Below, one piece after another: positions 22,814-32,127 of a stretch of DNA of 33,485 nt. Within the stretch, counting starts at the first letter, position 1. The number at the start of each line of letters is the position of its first letter. This stretch comes from Comamonadaceae bacterium (lineage in GTDB: Bacteria; Pseudomonadota; Gammaproteobacteria; Burkholderiales; Burkholderiaceae_C). A model generated the notes under the pieces. That model worked only from the letters and a program-made list of their open reading frames with translations, ran no database searches and had not been told where the DNA came from. The DNA lies in NCBI GenBank assembly GCA_013297985.1, contig JAAFIY010000036.1, forward strand, positions 1-33,485, in the 5' to 3' direction. A program made the translations under genes and the position numbers.

Positions 22814-23602
22814 ATGACGTCCGTACCGCATCACTTGGCCATCGTCATGGATGGCAACGGGCGCTGGGCCACCCGGCGTTTTCTGCCGCGTGTGGCCGGG
22901 CACCGGCAGGGCCTCGAAGCCCTTCGCCGTTGTGCCCGCGATTGCGCCGAGCGCGGGGTGCGGGTGCTGACGGTGTTTGCGTTCTCGTCTGAAAACTGGG
23001 CACGCCCGGCCGATGAAGTGTCGGGCTTGATGGATTTGCTGGCCTCGGCCTTGAGCCGTGAGGTGCCCGAGCTGTCACGCCAAGGCGTGCAGTTGCATTT
23101 TGTGGGTGATACGGCGGGGCTGACCGAACGCGTCGCCGACGGTCTGCGTCGGGCTGAGCAGGCCACCGCGCACAACCAGCGTTTGGTCCTGAACGTGTGC
23201 TTCAACTACGGCGGGCGATGGGACATCGCGCAGGCGGCCGCTAAGCTGGTAGCGCAGGGGCGCGAAATCACGCCCGACAACCTCGACGGCGCCATGGCGC
23301 TGGCCCACGTGCCGCACCCCGACATGCTTATTCGCACCGGCGGCGAATTGCGCTTGAGCAATTTCCTGCTCTGGCAATGTGCCTACAGCGAATTGGTGTT
23401 TACCGATTGCCTGTGGCCCGACTTTGACGGCGCGCGGCTAGACGACGCCCTGGCCCAGTACGCCCAGCGCCAGCGGCGTTTTGGCTTGGCACCTGAGCAG
23501 GCGCAGACGCTGGCCAAACACACGCTCGCGCAGGCGGCCCCTAGCGTCGCAGCGAATCCTGCCGTGACACCCCTGGTGGCGGCGCCACGCGCAGTCGCTT
23601 GA
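22814..23602 (+). CDS. uppS: Undecaprenyl diphosphate synthase
   Basis: UppS adds eight isopentenyl units in cis to farnesyl diphosphate to give the carrier lipid for peptidoglycan and O-antigen. I place the start at ATG 22814 (262 residues), as the family begins shortly before HLAIVMDGNGRWA, which holds the catalytic Asp. A TTG at 22775, overlapping the frr stop, would add 13 residues; neither start has a clear ribosome site. Other motifs are the Phe-Ala-Phe-Ser-Ser-Glu-Asn-Trp flexible loop, Asn-Tyr-Gly-Gly-Arg-Trp-Asp and RTGGELRLSNFLLWQ. The tail of about 30 residues is Ala/Val-rich and not conserved. Confidence 0.96.
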   Translation: MTSVPHHLAIVMDGNGRWATRRFLPRVAGHRQGLEALRRCARDCAERGVRVLTVFAFSSENWARPADEVSGLMDLLASALSREVPELSRQGVQLHFVGDTAGLTERVADGLRRAEQATAHNQRLVLNVCFNYGGRWDIAQAAAKLVAQGREITPDNLDGAMALAHVPHPDMLIRTGGELRLSNFLLWQCAYSELVFTDCLWPDFDGARLDDALAQYAQRQRRFGLAPEQAQTLAKHTLAQAAPSVAANPAVTPLVAAPRAVA

Positions 23603-23744
23603 GTGCATTCGGGCTTGTCCGCTGGCACCCGCCGAGCGCGGTGGCTAAGGGCAATCGCCAGTGCCCGCCGCCTCATGCTGTGACAACCTGATCCCCCATT
23701 TGCGCGTGTTTCGCGCGCACACACCGGCTCATCCATCATTCGCC

Positions 23745-24590
23745 ATGCTCAAGCAACGTGTCATTACCGCTGTGGTCTTGCTGGCGATTTTGCTGCCCGC
23801 GATGTTTCACAGCCGACCTGAGCCCTTTGCGGGCTTGGCTCTGGTCTTGATTGCCGCTGCCGTGTGGGAATGGGGGCGGCTCAATGGCTTGACGGGTGGC
23901 GCCGCGCTTGTGTTTGGGCTCAGCGCTGCGCTGGCCGGGGTGGCGGTTTGGTGGGGCGGCGCGCTAGATGAGCCACACCCGATTTTGTGGACCAGCGCCG
24001 CCGTGCTTTGGGTGATTGGCGGCGCGTGGTTGCTCGGCCGTGGGGTTGAGCGGTGGCCGCATCGGCCCTTGGCCCTGCGCTTGGTCGGCGGCTGGTTGGC
24101 ATTGGTGGTGGCATGGCTGGCGGTGGCGCAGGCCCGCACCATTGGCGTGAGCTTCTTGTTGTCGATTTTGTTGCTGGTTTGGGTGGCCGATATTGCGGCG
24201 TACTTTGCCGGGCGGGCCTACGGCACCCGGCTGGTGCCGCGCCGCCTGGCCCCCAGCATCAGCCCCGGTAAAAGCTGGGAAGGCGTGATGGGTGGCCTGG
24301 CAGGTGTGCTGGCCTTGGCCCTGCTGTGGGTATGGGCAGCACCGCATTGGCCACTGCTGACGCCTAGCCTGTACACCCATTTGGAATCCTTAAGCCTGTG
24401 GGCCTTGGTGGCTACGCCCCTGGCCTTGGTGGGCATGAGTGTGGTGGGTGATTTGGTTGAATCTTTGGTTAAGCGCAGCGCGGGTGCCAAAGACAGCAGC
24501 CGCTTGCTGCCGGGGCACGGGGGAGTGCTGGATCGCATCGACGCGCTGCTGCCCACCGTGCCCATGGCCATGGCCTTGGCGGTTTGGTAG
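23745..24590 (+). CDS. cdsA: Phosphatidate cytidylyltransferase
   Basis: CdsA makes CDP-diacylglycerol from phosphatidic acid and CTP, the branch point of phospholipid synthesis. The start is the ATG at 23745 (281 residues), directly before a hydrophobic helix; an upstream in-frame start is unlikely. The protein is a multi-pass membrane enzyme with about seven to eight hydrophobic segments. The family signature is clear near the end: SLVKRSAGAKDSSRLLPGHG followed by Gly-Val-Leu-Asp-Arg-Ile-Asp. The stop is eight bases before the dxr ATG, so the two are tightly linked. Confidence 0.96.
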   Translation: MLKQRVITAVVLLAILLPAMFHSRPEPFAGLALVLIAAAVWEWGRLNGLTGGAALVFGLSAALAGVAVWWGGALDEPHPILWTSAAVLWVIGGAWLLGRGVERWPHRPLALRLVGGWLALVVAWLAVAQARTIGVSFLLSILLLVWVADIAAYFAGRAYGTRLVPRRLAPSISPGKSWEGVMGGLAGVLALALLWVWAAPHWPLLTPSLYTHLESLSLWALVATPLALVGMSVVGDLVESLVKRSAGAKDSSRLLPGHGGVLDRIDALLPTVPMAMALAVW

Positions 24591-24598
24591 CAGTACGC

Positions 24599-25807
24599 AT
24601 GACAGGCAAGCAAACAGTTCCGCACAAAAAGCGGGTGGCCGTGCTGGGCAGCACGGGTTCAGTGGGACGCAACACGCTAGACGTGATGGCGCGCCACCCC
24701 GACCGGTTTGAAGTGGTGGCGCTAGCGGCGGGCTCGCAAGTGCAAGCCTTGCGTGAGCAGGCCCTGCGCTTTCGCCCCCGCATGGTGGCGCTGGCCAACC
24801 CAGAGGCCGCCCGCGAGCTGGCTGGTCTTCTCAAGTCGGATCTGCCTGATACCGCCTGTTTATCGGCCGATAGTGCTATAGAAGATATAGCATGCAACGA
24901 ACAAGTAGACGCCGTGATGGCCGCCATCGTCGGCGCGGCAGGCCTGCGCTCGGCACTGGCCGCAGCGCGCTCGGGCAAGCAATTGCTGCTGGCCAACAAA
25001 GAATCGTTGGTGGTGGGTGGTGCGCTGTTCATGCAGGCGGTGCGTGCGGGCGGCGGCGCGTTGTTACCCATTGACAGTGAACACTCCGCGATTTTTCAGT
25101 CACTGCCCGAAGACTCAGCCACTTGGGAGGCGAGGGTAGACAAACTCATCCTGACTGCATCTGGCGGCCCCTTCCGCACCCGCGATCCGGCCACGTTGCG
25201 GCACGTGACGCCCGCCGAGGCTTGCGCGCATCCCAATTGGCAGATGGGGCGCAAGATTTCGGTGGATTCGGCCACCATGATGAACAAGGCTCTTGAAGTG
25301 ATTGAGGCGCGCCATCTGTTTAGCTTGCCGCCGCAAAGGCTTGATGTGGTGCTGCACCCGCAAAGCGTCATCCACAGCATGGTGCAGTACCGCGATGCAT
25401 CGATCGTGGCGCAGTTGGGTACGCCCGACATGCGGGTGCCGATTGCCTATGGCCTGTCATGGCCCGATCGGATTGAAAGCGGCGCCGCTACGCTGGATTT
25501 TCAGCAGCTGGCCGCACTCACCTTTGAAGACATTCGCAGGCCCGATCATTTGCAGCGGTACCCCGGCCTGCAATTGGCGTGGGATGCACTGGCCGCGCCC
25601 GAAGGCACCACAGCGGTGTTGAATGCCGCCAATGAAGTCGCGGTGGAGGCGTTTTTGCAGTCGCGCATTCGATTTGACCAAATCCATGCGCTGAATGCCG
25701 CTACCCTGGGGGCGGTCTTGCCACGCACGCCACACACCGTGGATGATCTGCTGGCCATTGATGCTGAGGCCCGTCGGTGGGCCACCGAACAGATCGGGCG
25801 CCTTTAA
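24599..25807 (+). CDS. dxr: 1-deoxy-D-xylulose 5-phosphate reductoisomerase
   Basis: Dxr makes methylerythritol 4-phosphate, the committed step of the MEP isoprenoid pathway, and so feeds UppS. The 402 residues start at ATG 24599 and carry the NADPH motif LGSTGSVGRNTLDV (16-29), Ala-Asn-Lys-Glu-Ser, Asp-Ser-Glu-His-Ser-Ala with metal ligands, the Thr-Ala-Ser-Gly-Gly-Pro-Phe loop, and Met-Met-Asn-Lys-Ala-Leu-Glu. Residues 93-98 (AIEDIA) are encoded by the palindromic repeat, with two rare ATA Ile codons, yet the length here matches relatives without a gap, so the repeat sequence appears accommodated in a variable loop. The catalytic residues are intact. Confidence 0.96.
   Translation: MTGKQTVPHKKRVAVLGSTGSVGRNTLDVMARHPDRFEVVALAAGSQVQALREQALRFRPRMVALANPEAARELAGLLKSDLPDTACLSADSAIEDIACNEQVDAVMAAIVGAAGLRSALAAARSGKQLLLANKESLVVGGALFMQAVRAGGGALLPIDSEHSAIFQSLPEDSATWEARVDKLILTASGGPFRTRDPATLRHVTPAEACAHPNWQMGRKISVDSATMMNKALEVIEARHLFSLPPQRLDVVLHPQSVIHSMVQYRDASIVAQLGTPDMRVPIAYGLSWPDRIESGAATLDFQQLAALTFEDIRRPDHLQRYPGLQLAWDALAAPEGTTAVLNAANEVAVEAFLQSRIRFDQIHALNAATLGAVLPRTPHTVDDLLAIDAEARRWATEQIGRL
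24875..24891 (+). repeat. 17-base palindromic repeat, copy 4, inside dxr
   Basis: GCTATAGAAGATATAGC, a perfect six-base arm palindrome. It is read in phase as Ala-Ile-Glu-Asp-Ile-Ala (dxr residues 93-98), the same phase as in nnr. Both Ile codons are ATA, unusual in this GC-rich gene. Confidence 0.75.
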
Positions 25808-25919
25808 ACCCGGCGTTGACTTCGTCTGGCTTGGTGCGCCCGCACGGTGCCAAAATTGCGAACGGCGCCAATAGCTTGGTGTTGAACCGAAGCGGCATAA
25901 CTGAATCTACTCAACCACC

Positions 25920-27353
25920 ATGCTGCTCACCATCGTTGCCTTCGTCGTTGCCATCGGGGTATTGATCGCGGTGCATGAATACGGCCACTACCGCGTGGCG
26001 GTGGCCTGCGGCGTGCGGGTGCTGCGTTTTTCAGTGGGCTTTGGCCGCCCGCTCTTGCGCTGGCAACGGGTGGGATCACCGACCGAATTCGTCATCGGCG
26101 CCATTCCGCTGGGTGGCTACGTGCGCATGCTCGATGAGCGTGAAGGCCCCGTGCCGCCCGAACTGTTGGGCCAAGCTTTCAATACCCAGCCTCTCAAAAA
26201 GCGAGCTGCCATCGTGGCGGCCGGGCCGCTGGCCAACTTGCTGCTGGCGGCGCTGCTGTACGCGGTGGTCAGTTGGATCGGCGTGCAAGAGCCCGCTGCG
26301 GTGTTGTCGTCCCCACCGGCCACATCCTTGGCGGCCAAGGCTGGCTTACAGAGCGGCGAGCGGGTGGTGGGGATAGCGCGCATCACGCAAGGCAACCCGG
26401 CCGCCGTCGAGCCTGTGGTGTCGTTTGAGTCACTGCGCTGGTTTGTATCGCGGGCGGCCATCGACGGCCAACCGGTGCAGTTGCAAGTGGTGGCCGCAAG
26501 CGCGGACGGTCGGCCCCTTAGCGCCGATGCCCTTGGCGCGGCGTCCAAGCCCAGTCGCAGCGTGACTTTGCCCTTAGACACCATCGACGCCCGCGAGGTT
26601 GACGAATCCCTGCTGCGCCGCATCGGCCTGATAGCGCCCTACACCCCCGCCGTCATCGGTCGGGTGCAAGGGGGTAGTGCTGCCGAGCGCGCTGGGCTGC
26701 GCGAAGGCGACCGAGTGCTGGCAGTGCAAGGCCAAGCTGTCGGCGATGGGGCCGATTTGCGCCTGCGCATTCGCGCGTCTGGCGCGGCTACACCCGAAGG
26801 CGCTGAGCTGGTGGCGCCGCAAACATGGACTGTGGAGCGCGCTGGCCGCACCCTGAGCTTGACGGTGCAGCCCAAGGTGGTCACCGAGCGCGGCGAAAGG
26901 CTGGGCCGCATCGGCGCCTTTGTGGGTGGCCCGCCTGAGCAGGTCGATGTGCAGTCGGGCTTTTTCGATGGTCTGTGGCGCGGGGTGGAACGCACGGCTG
27001 AGGTGAGTGCGCTCACGCTGCAAATGATGTGGCGCATGCTGATTGGCGAGGCGTCGCTTAAAAACCTGTCGGGCCCCATCACGATTGCCGACTACGCGGG
27101 CAAGTCGGCCAGCCTGGGGTTCACCCAATACTTGGTGTTTCTGGCCCTGATCAGCGTTAGCCTGGGCGTGCTCAATCTGTTGCCGCTGCCGGTTCTCGAT
27201 GGCGGCCATCTCATGGTTTACAGTTGGGAAGCCTTGAGTGGCCGCCCGGTGTCTGAGGTGTGGCTTGATCGTTTGCAGCGCGGCGGCGTCGCGGTGTTGC
27301 TGATGATGATGTCCATCGCCTTGTTCAACGATGTCACGCGGCTGCTCGGATAA
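25920..27353 (+). CDS. rseP: Site-2 intramembrane protease RseP
   Basis: RseP cuts the anti-sigma factor RseA and leftover signal peptides within the inner membrane. The 477-residue protein has the zinc motif HEYGH (19-23) in its first membrane helix, two periplasmic PDZ domains (about 120-300), and the second active-site motif Asn-Leu-Leu-Pro-Leu-Pro-Val-Leu-Asp-Gly-Gly-His near residue 425, whose Asp completes zinc binding. Another helix follows at the C-terminus. It follows dxr by 112 bases and precedes bamA, as in most Proteobacteria, linking envelope-stress signalling with outer-membrane assembly. No sigma-E promoter was recognised with confidence. Confidence 0.95.
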   Translation: MLLTIVAFVVAIGVLIAVHEYGHYRVAVACGVRVLRFSVGFGRPLLRWQRVGSPTEFVIGAIPLGGYVRMLDEREGPVPPELLGQAFNTQPLKKRAAIVAAGPLANLLLAALLYAVVSWIGVQEPAAVLSSPPATSLAAKAGLQSGERVVGIARITQGNPAAVEPVVSFESLRWFVSRAAIDGQPVQLQVVAASADGRPLSADALGAASKPSRSVTLPLDTIDAREVDESLLRRIGLIAPYTPAVIGRVQGGSAAERAGLREGDRVLAVQGQAVGDGADLRLRIRASGAATPEGAELVAPQTWTVERAGRTLSLTVQPKVVTERGERLGRIGAFVGGPPEQVDVQSGFFDGLWRGVERTAEVSALTLQMMWRMLIGEASLKNLSGPITIADYAGKSASLGFTQYLVFLALISVSLGVLNLLPLPVLDGGHLMVYSWEALSGRPVSEVWLDRLQRGGVAVLLMMMSIALFNDVTRLLG

Positions 27354-27431
27354 AGCCCCTGGCGCAGCGGCCCCGCTGGGTTGATCTCGCCAAGGGCGCT
27401 CCGTTACTGACGCCCCAGCTCGCGTGCACCC

Positions 27432-29792
27432 ATGCCCATGACTTCTCGCCCTCTGCCAGCGCCTGCTTCGCAGGCCCGCTTGGCTGAACCCGCCACTTCT
27501 GCTTTTCGGTCGCATCGGCGTTGGAAAAAGCCTTTGGCGCTGTGTGTGGCGCTGGCACTCAGCACCCAACTGGCGTGGGCCCAGAACTTCACCGTGCGGG
27601 ACATCCGGGTGGAAGGTCTGCAGCGGGTGGAGCCCGGCACCGTGTTTGCCACGCTGCCCATCCGCGTAGGGGACAACTACACCGACGACCGCGGCGCTGT
27701 AGCCATTCGGGCGTTGTTTGCCCTGGGCCTGTTTACCGATGTGCGCTTGGAGGTTGACGGCGACGTGTTGGTCGTGGTGGTGCAAGAGCGCCCCAGCGTG
27801 GCAGCGGTTGATTTTTCGGGCAACCGCGAGTTTGACGCCGACGCCCTGCGCAAAAGCCTGCGCGAAATCGGCCTGACCGAAGGCCGCCCGTTTGATCGCG
27901 CGCTGGCCGACCGGGCCGAGCAAGAAATCAAGCGCCAGTACATCAACCGCAGTCTGTATGGCGCAGAGGTGACCACCACCGTCACGCCCATTGACCGCAA
28001 CCGGGTAAACATTTCGTTTGCCGTAGTCGAAGGGGCGCCTGCGCGCATCAAGTCGATACAGATCGTGGGCGCCAAGGCTTTTCCTGAAAAAGAGCTGCTG
28101 GGCCTGCTGGAGTTGGACACGGGCGGCTGGCTGAGCTGGTACACCAAGTCCGATCGTTATTCGCGCCAAAAGCTCACCGCCGACACCGAAACGCTGCGCT
28201 CCTATTACTTGGCTCGCGGCTATCTGGAATTCCGCGTGGATTCCACCCAGGTGGCCATTTCGCCCGACAAGCAAGACATCACCATCACCTTGAACGTCAC
28301 CGAAGGCAACCGCTTTGTGGTGGACTCGGTCAAGCTAGAGGGCGACTACCTAGACCGGCCAGATGACTTTCAGGCCTTGGTCAAGATTCGTCCCGGCGAG
28401 CCCTACAACGCCGACGATGTGAACGCCACGGTGCAGGGCATGACCAACCTCTTTGGCGGCTTTGGTTTTGCCTTTGCCCGGGTGGAGCCGCGCACCGATG
28501 TCGATCGCGCCAACAACCGAGTGTCGATTGCGCTGGTGGCCGAACCTGCACGCCGTGTGTATGTGCGTCGCATCAACGTGGCGGGTAACACCCGCACGCG
28601 CGACGAAGTTATCCGCCGTGAGTTTCGGCAGTTTGAATCAGCCTGGTACGACGCTGAGCGCATTCGCCTGTCGCGCGACCGAGTGGATCGCTTAGGTTTT
28701 TTCAACAGCGTCAACATTGAAACCCAAGAGGTGTCTGGTGCACCCGATCAGGTGGACTTGACGATCACTGTGGCCGAAAAACCCACTGGCAGCTTTCAGT
28801 TGGGCGCCGGGTTCTCAAGCGCGGAGCGGGTGTCGGTGTCCTTTGGCATCAAGCAAGAAAACGCTTTTGGTTCTGGCAACTATCTGGGCTTGGAACTCAA
28901 CACCAGCAAGTTCAACCGCACGGCAGTCATCAGCACCGTTAACCCGTACTTCACCCCTGAGGGTATCTCGCGGGCGCTGGACGTGTACTACCGCACCTCG
29001 CGCCCGTACAACGATCAAGGCGGTAACTACGAACTGATCACCACTGGCGCCAGCATTCGCTTTGGCGTGCCGTTTACAGAAGTCGATACCGTCTTTTTTG
29101 GCGGTGGTCTGGAGCGCACCCGTATCAAGCCAGGCACCAACATCCCGGCGGCCTACCTCGCCTACGCAGATCGTTTTGGGGCCAGCAGCACAGCCTTCCC
29201 GCTTACCCTGGGTTGGGCCCGCGACAACCGTGATTCAGTGCTCGCGCCGACCACCGGGCGGCTGCAACGCCTGAACGGTGAATGGGGCATCGGCGGTGAT
29301 GCCCGGTACTTGAAGGGCAGCTACCAGTTCCAACAATACGTGCCGCTCAATCGCCAGTTCACCGTAGCCTTTAACAGCGAGGTGGGCTGGGGCAAGGGCT
29401 TGTCGCAACGGCCTTATCCGGTGTTCAAGAACTTCTACTCGGGCGGCCTGGGCACGGTGCGTGGCTTCGAGCAAGGCACCTTAGGCCCGCGCGACGTTAC
29501 CGGTTCCACCATTGGCGGCTCCAAGAAGATCAACCTCAATGCCGAGGTGATCACGCCCTTCCCGGGTGCGGGCAACGATCGCACGCTGCGCATGTTTGGC
29601 TTTATGGATGTCGGTAACGTGTTCGGTGAAGACGAACGAGTGCGCTTTGGCGAACTGCGTGCGTCCGCCGGCATCGGGGTGAGTTGGATCTCTCCGGTGG
29701 GCCCGCTCCGGGTGGCACTGGCGCGGCCCGTGCGCAGCTTTGCGGGCGATAGAATTCAACGCTTTCAATTCCAGATCGGAACCGCGTTTTGA
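27432..29792 (+). CDS. bamA: Outer membrane protein assembly factor BamA
   Basis: BamA is the core of the BAM complex that folds beta-barrel proteins into the outer membrane. The frame is 786 residues from 27432 (or 27438, two codons on). The N-terminus has a long charged lead (about 35 residues) before the hydrophobic signal helix and a cleavage site at Ala-Trp-Ala before Gln-Asn-Phe. Five POTRA domains span about 55-450, beginning with FTVRDIRVEGLQRV. The 16-strand barrel fills the rest, with the conserved Val-Arg-Gly-Phe motif of loop 6 (Gly-Thr-Val-Arg-Gly-Phe) and a terminal Phe. Its stop overlaps the skp start. Confidence 0.97.
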   Translation: MPMTSRPLPAPASQARLAEPATSAFRSHRRWKKPLALCVALALSTQLAWAQNFTVRDIRVEGLQRVEPGTVFATLPIRVGDNYTDDRGAVAIRALFALGLFTDVRLEVDGDVLVVVVQERPSVAAVDFSGNREFDADALRKSLREIGLTEGRPFDRALADRAEQEIKRQYINRSLYGAEVTTTVTPIDRNRVNISFAVVEGAPARIKSIQIVGAKAFPEKELLGLLELDTGGWLSWYTKSDRYSRQKLTADTETLRSYYLARGYLEFRVDSTQVAISPDKQDITITLNVTEGNRFVVDSVKLEGDYLDRPDDFQALVKIRPGEPYNADDVNATVQGMTNLFGGFGFAFARVEPRTDVDRANNRVSIALVAEPARRVYVRRINVAGNTRTRDEVIRREFRQFESAWYDAERIRLSRDRVDRLGFFNSVNIETQEVSGAPDQVDLTITVAEKPTGSFQLGAGFSSAERVSVSFGIKQENAFGSGNYLGLELNTSKFNRTAVISTVNPYFTPEGISRALDVYYRTSRPYNDQGGNYELITTGASIRFGVPFTEVDTVFFGGGLERTRIKPGTNIPAAYLAYADRFGASSTAFPLTLGWARDNRDSVLAPTTGRLQRLNGEWGIGGDARYLKGSYQFQQYVPLNRQFTVAFNSEVGWGKGLSQRPYPVFKNFYSGGLGTVRGFEQGTLGPRDVTGSTIGGSKKINLNAEVITPFPGAGNDRTLRMFGFMDVGNVFGEDERVRFGELRASAGIGVSWISPVGPLRVALARPVRSFAGDRIQRFQFQIGTAF

Positions 29793-30337
29793 AGAAGCTT
29801 TTCTCAGTTGTTCGGGTGGCCGTTTGTGGTGCGGGCGTGGCTTTGGTCATGGCCGCCAGCGCACCGGCGTTCGCCCAAGAGTTCCGCATCGGCTTTATCA
29901 ACACCGATCGCTTGCTCAAGGAGGCCGCGCCCGCCAAGGCGGCCCAAGCCAAGTTGGAAACCGAATTCGCTCGGCGCGACAAAGAAATCAACGACCAGAC
30001 CACCGCCCTGCGTACAGCGTCTGAGCGATTTGACCGCGAAGCGCCCACCTTGTCCGAAAGCCAGCGCAACACGCGCCAGCGCCAATTGGTTGATCAAGAC
30101 CGCGAGCTGCAGCGCAAGCGCCGCGAGTTTCAAGAAGACCTGAACGTGCGCAAAAACGAAGAGCTGCAAGCCGTGTTGGAGCGCGCCAACCGCGTCATCA
30201 AGCAGGTGGCTGAAGCCGAAAAGTACGACGCCGTCCTGCAAGAAGCGGTGTACCTGAACCCCAGGCACGACATCACCGACAAAGTCATCCGCGCGCTCAA
30301 TGCCGCTGGCGCGGCCTCTGGCGCCCCCAACCGCTGA
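29789..30337 (+). CDS. skp: Periplasmic chaperone Skp/OmpH
   Basis: Skp holds unfolded outer-membrane proteins in the periplasm and hands them to BamA. The start is a TTG at 29789 that overlaps the bamA TGA as TTGA. The 182-residue precursor begins MKKLF, with a hydrophobic signal and a cleavage site at Ala-Phe-Ala before Gln-Glu-Phe. The mature part has Arg-Ile-Gly-Phe-Ile-Asn-Thr-Asp-Arg and then a long charged coiled-coil (about 50-145) that forms the trimer's tentacles. The usual skp neighbour order (bamA before, lpxD after) is kept. Confidence 0.93.
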   Translation: MKKLFSVVRVAVCGAGVALVMAASAPAFAQEFRIGFINTDRLLKEAAPAKAAQAKLETEFARRDKEINDQTTALRTASERFDREAPTLSESQRNTRQRQLVDQDRELQRKRREFQEDLNVRKNEELQAVLERANRVIKQVAEAEKYDAVLQEAVYLNPRHDITDKVIRALNAAGAASGAPNR

Positions 30338-30412
30338 GGGCGCGGTGAGGTGCCCCGTCGGCTGTTTCGCTCGGAACATGCCTTGAGCCACTCAGGGCTG
30401 CTGCGTGATCTG

Positions 30413-30441
30413 ACAGGCCCCATTTGCGGGCCTGTTGTCTT
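30413..30441 (+). terminator. Hairpin between skp and lpxD, likely attenuator
   Basis: ACAGGCCC (30413-30420) pairs perfectly with GGGCCTGT (30428-30435) around a CATTTGC loop, followed by a T-rich but interrupted tail. It stands 39 bases before the lpxD start and would only partly stop transcription. Confidence 0.5.
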
Positions 30442-30474
30442 TGTGGCGCCTTCTGGCGGCGCTGTTGCCTTCAC

Positions 30475-31629
30475 ATGACCGCAGCGCCACCTGTTTCTTT
30501 GGCGGTACTGGTGCAAGCCATGGGTGGCCAGGTGTGGTGGCCCGAGAGACGCGGCGCGCCATGGCCGGGTGCAGATGCCGTGCGCGCCAACGAGGCCATG
30601 CGCAAGCGTCAGGCGCTTGCCATGGCAGCCCCCATCACCCAACTGGGTACGCTAAGCGAGGGCGACACGAACTGCGTGGGGTTTTTGTCCAACCCTCGCT
30701 ACCAGGGCGAACTGGCCACCACCCGCTGCGCCGTCGTGCTGGTGCGATCTGCTGACTTGGGCCCCGCAGCCACGGCATCACCAGCGGCACATCGCGCACC
30801 AAGCGCTAGCGCTGGCAGCGCCGCGCTCGAGCACATACCGATTTATTGGCTGGTGGACGATCCCTATCTGGCATTCGCCCGGCTCACGCAGTGGTGGCGA
30901 GCCCGTCAGTTGGCGCAGCGACCGTCCGAGCCATTGGTACACCCCAGCGCGGTGGTTCACCCCTTGGCGCGGGTGCATCCCAGCGCCCGCATTGGCCCGC
31001 TGTGCGTGGTGGAGCGCGACGCGGTCATTGGCGCTGACACCCGCCTGGCGGCCCGTGTCACCGTGGGCGAAGGCTGCACCCTGGGCGATCGCTGCATCGT
31101 GCACAGCGGAGTGGTGATCGGCGCCGACGGATTTGGCTTTGCGCCGCACCAAAGCCAGTGGGTGAAGATTGAGCAACTGGGCGCGGTACGCATTGGCCAC
31201 GATGTGGAAATTGGCGCCAACACCTGCATTGATCGCGGCGCTTTGTCCGACACGGTGTTGGAAGACGGCGTCAAGCTCGACAACCTCATTCAGATTGGCC
31301 ACAACGTGCACATCGGCGCCCACACCGCCATGGCCGGTTGCGTGGGGGTGGCAGGCAGCGCACGCATCGGGGCGCATTGCACAGTGGGTGGTGGCGCGAT
31401 CATCTTGGGGCACCTCAGCGTAGGCGACGGGGTGCACATCTCCGCAGCGTCGGTGGTGACGCGCTCGATCACCCAACCCGGGCTGTACAGCGGCTTCTTT
31501 CCGATTGACGACAATGCGTCTTGGGAAAAGAACGCCGCCAGCCTGCGTCAGTTGCACACCCTGCGCGACCGCGTCCGTGCGCTTCAGCGCCAGGTCGATT
31601 CACTTACCCCGCCCGACTCCAAAGCCTGA
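30475..31629 (+). CDS. lpxD: UDP-3-O-acylglucosamine N-acyltransferase LpxD
   Basis: LpxD adds the second acyl chain in lipid A synthesis. I start at [13 protein letters not shown] (30475), giving 384 residues, about 40 longer than E. coli LpxD. The N-terminal uridine-binding domain has extra segments at about residues 22-48 and 92-115, the second Ala/Ser-rich. The left-handed parallel beta-helix follows, with many hexapeptide repeats (for example Gly-Ala-Asp-Gly-Phe-Gly-Phe-Ala) and catalytic-His-containing [16 protein letters not shown] coiled C-terminal helix ends the protein. It lies in the lpxD-fabZ-lpxA-lpxB order. Confidence 0.95.
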   Translation: MTAAPPVSLAVLVQAMGGQVWWPERRGAPWPGADAVRANEAMRKRQALAMAAPITQLGTLSEGDTNCVGFLSNPRYQGELATTRCAVVLVRSADLGPAATASPAAHRAPSASAGSAALEHIPIYWLVDDPYLAFARLTQWWRARQLAQRPSEPLVHPSAVVHPLARVHPSARIGPLCVVERDAVIGADTRLAARVTVGEGCTLGDRCIVHSGVVIGADGFGFAPHQSQWVKIEQLGAVRIGHDVEIGANTCIDRGALSDTVLEDGVKLDNLIQIGHNVHIGAHTAMAGCVGVAGSARIGAHCTVGGGAIILGHLSVGDGVHISAASVVTRSITQPGLYSGFFPIDDNASWEKNAASLRQLHTLRDRVRALQRQVDSLTPPDSKA

Positions 31630-31683
31630 ATCGCAGGCTGGCTCCCTGGGCCACTCGCTTGCCCTTTTGTTGCGCCACACACC

Positions 31684-32127
31684 ATGACAATGGACATTCA
31701 CGAAATCCTCAAGCAGCTGCCTCACCGATACCCGATTCTGTTGGTGGACCGCGTACTTGAGATTGAAAAAGGCAAGCGCATCCTGGCGCTGAAAAACGTC
31801 ACCATCAACGAGCCCCATTTTGTGGGGCACTTTCCGCATCGGCCCGTGATGCCTGGCGTGTTGATGATTGAAGCCATGGCCCAGGCGGCCGCGCTGCTGT
31901 CGTTTCATATGCTGGGCACCAAGCTCGACGATCAAACCGTGTACTACTTTGCGGGTATTGATTCGGCCCGCTTCAAGCGGCCGGTAGAGCCGGGTGACCA
32001 GCTGCTGCTTGATGTCACCTTGGACAAAGTACGCGTGGGCGTCTACAAGTTCACCGGTGTCGCCCGCGTGGGTGACGCCGTGGCTTGTGAGGCGCAGTTT
32101 CTGTGCACCATGCGCCGGGTGGGCTGA
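31684..32127 (+). CDS. fabZ: 3-hydroxyacyl-ACP dehydratase FabZ
   Basis: FabZ dehydrates 3-hydroxyacyl-ACP in fatty acid elongation and competes with LpxA/LpxD for hydroxyacyl-ACP. The 147-residue hot-dog protein has [10 protein letters not shown] near the start and [20 protein letters not shown], which holds the catalytic His and Glu, then Phe-Ala-Gly-Ile-Asp-Ser-Ala-Arg-Phe. Length is typical. Its TGA overlaps the lpxA ATG by one base (TGATG at 32125-32129), implying translational coupling. Confidence 0.97.
   Translation: MTMDIHEILKQLPHRYPILLVDRVLEIEKGKRILALKNVTINEPHFVGHFPHRPVMPGVLMIEAMAQAAALLSFHMLGTKLDDQTVYYFAGIDSARFKRPVEPGDQLLLDVTLDKVRVGVYKFTGVARVGDAVACEAQFLCTMRRVG

Noticed and set aside
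25808-25919. Sigma-E promoter before rseP
   Set aside because: Only partial matches to the -35 and -10 boxes, with poor spacing.
26574-28274. 566-codon minus-strand frame opposite rseP and bamA
   Set aside because: Covers the ends of two certain genes; no domain, and composition of a shadow frame.
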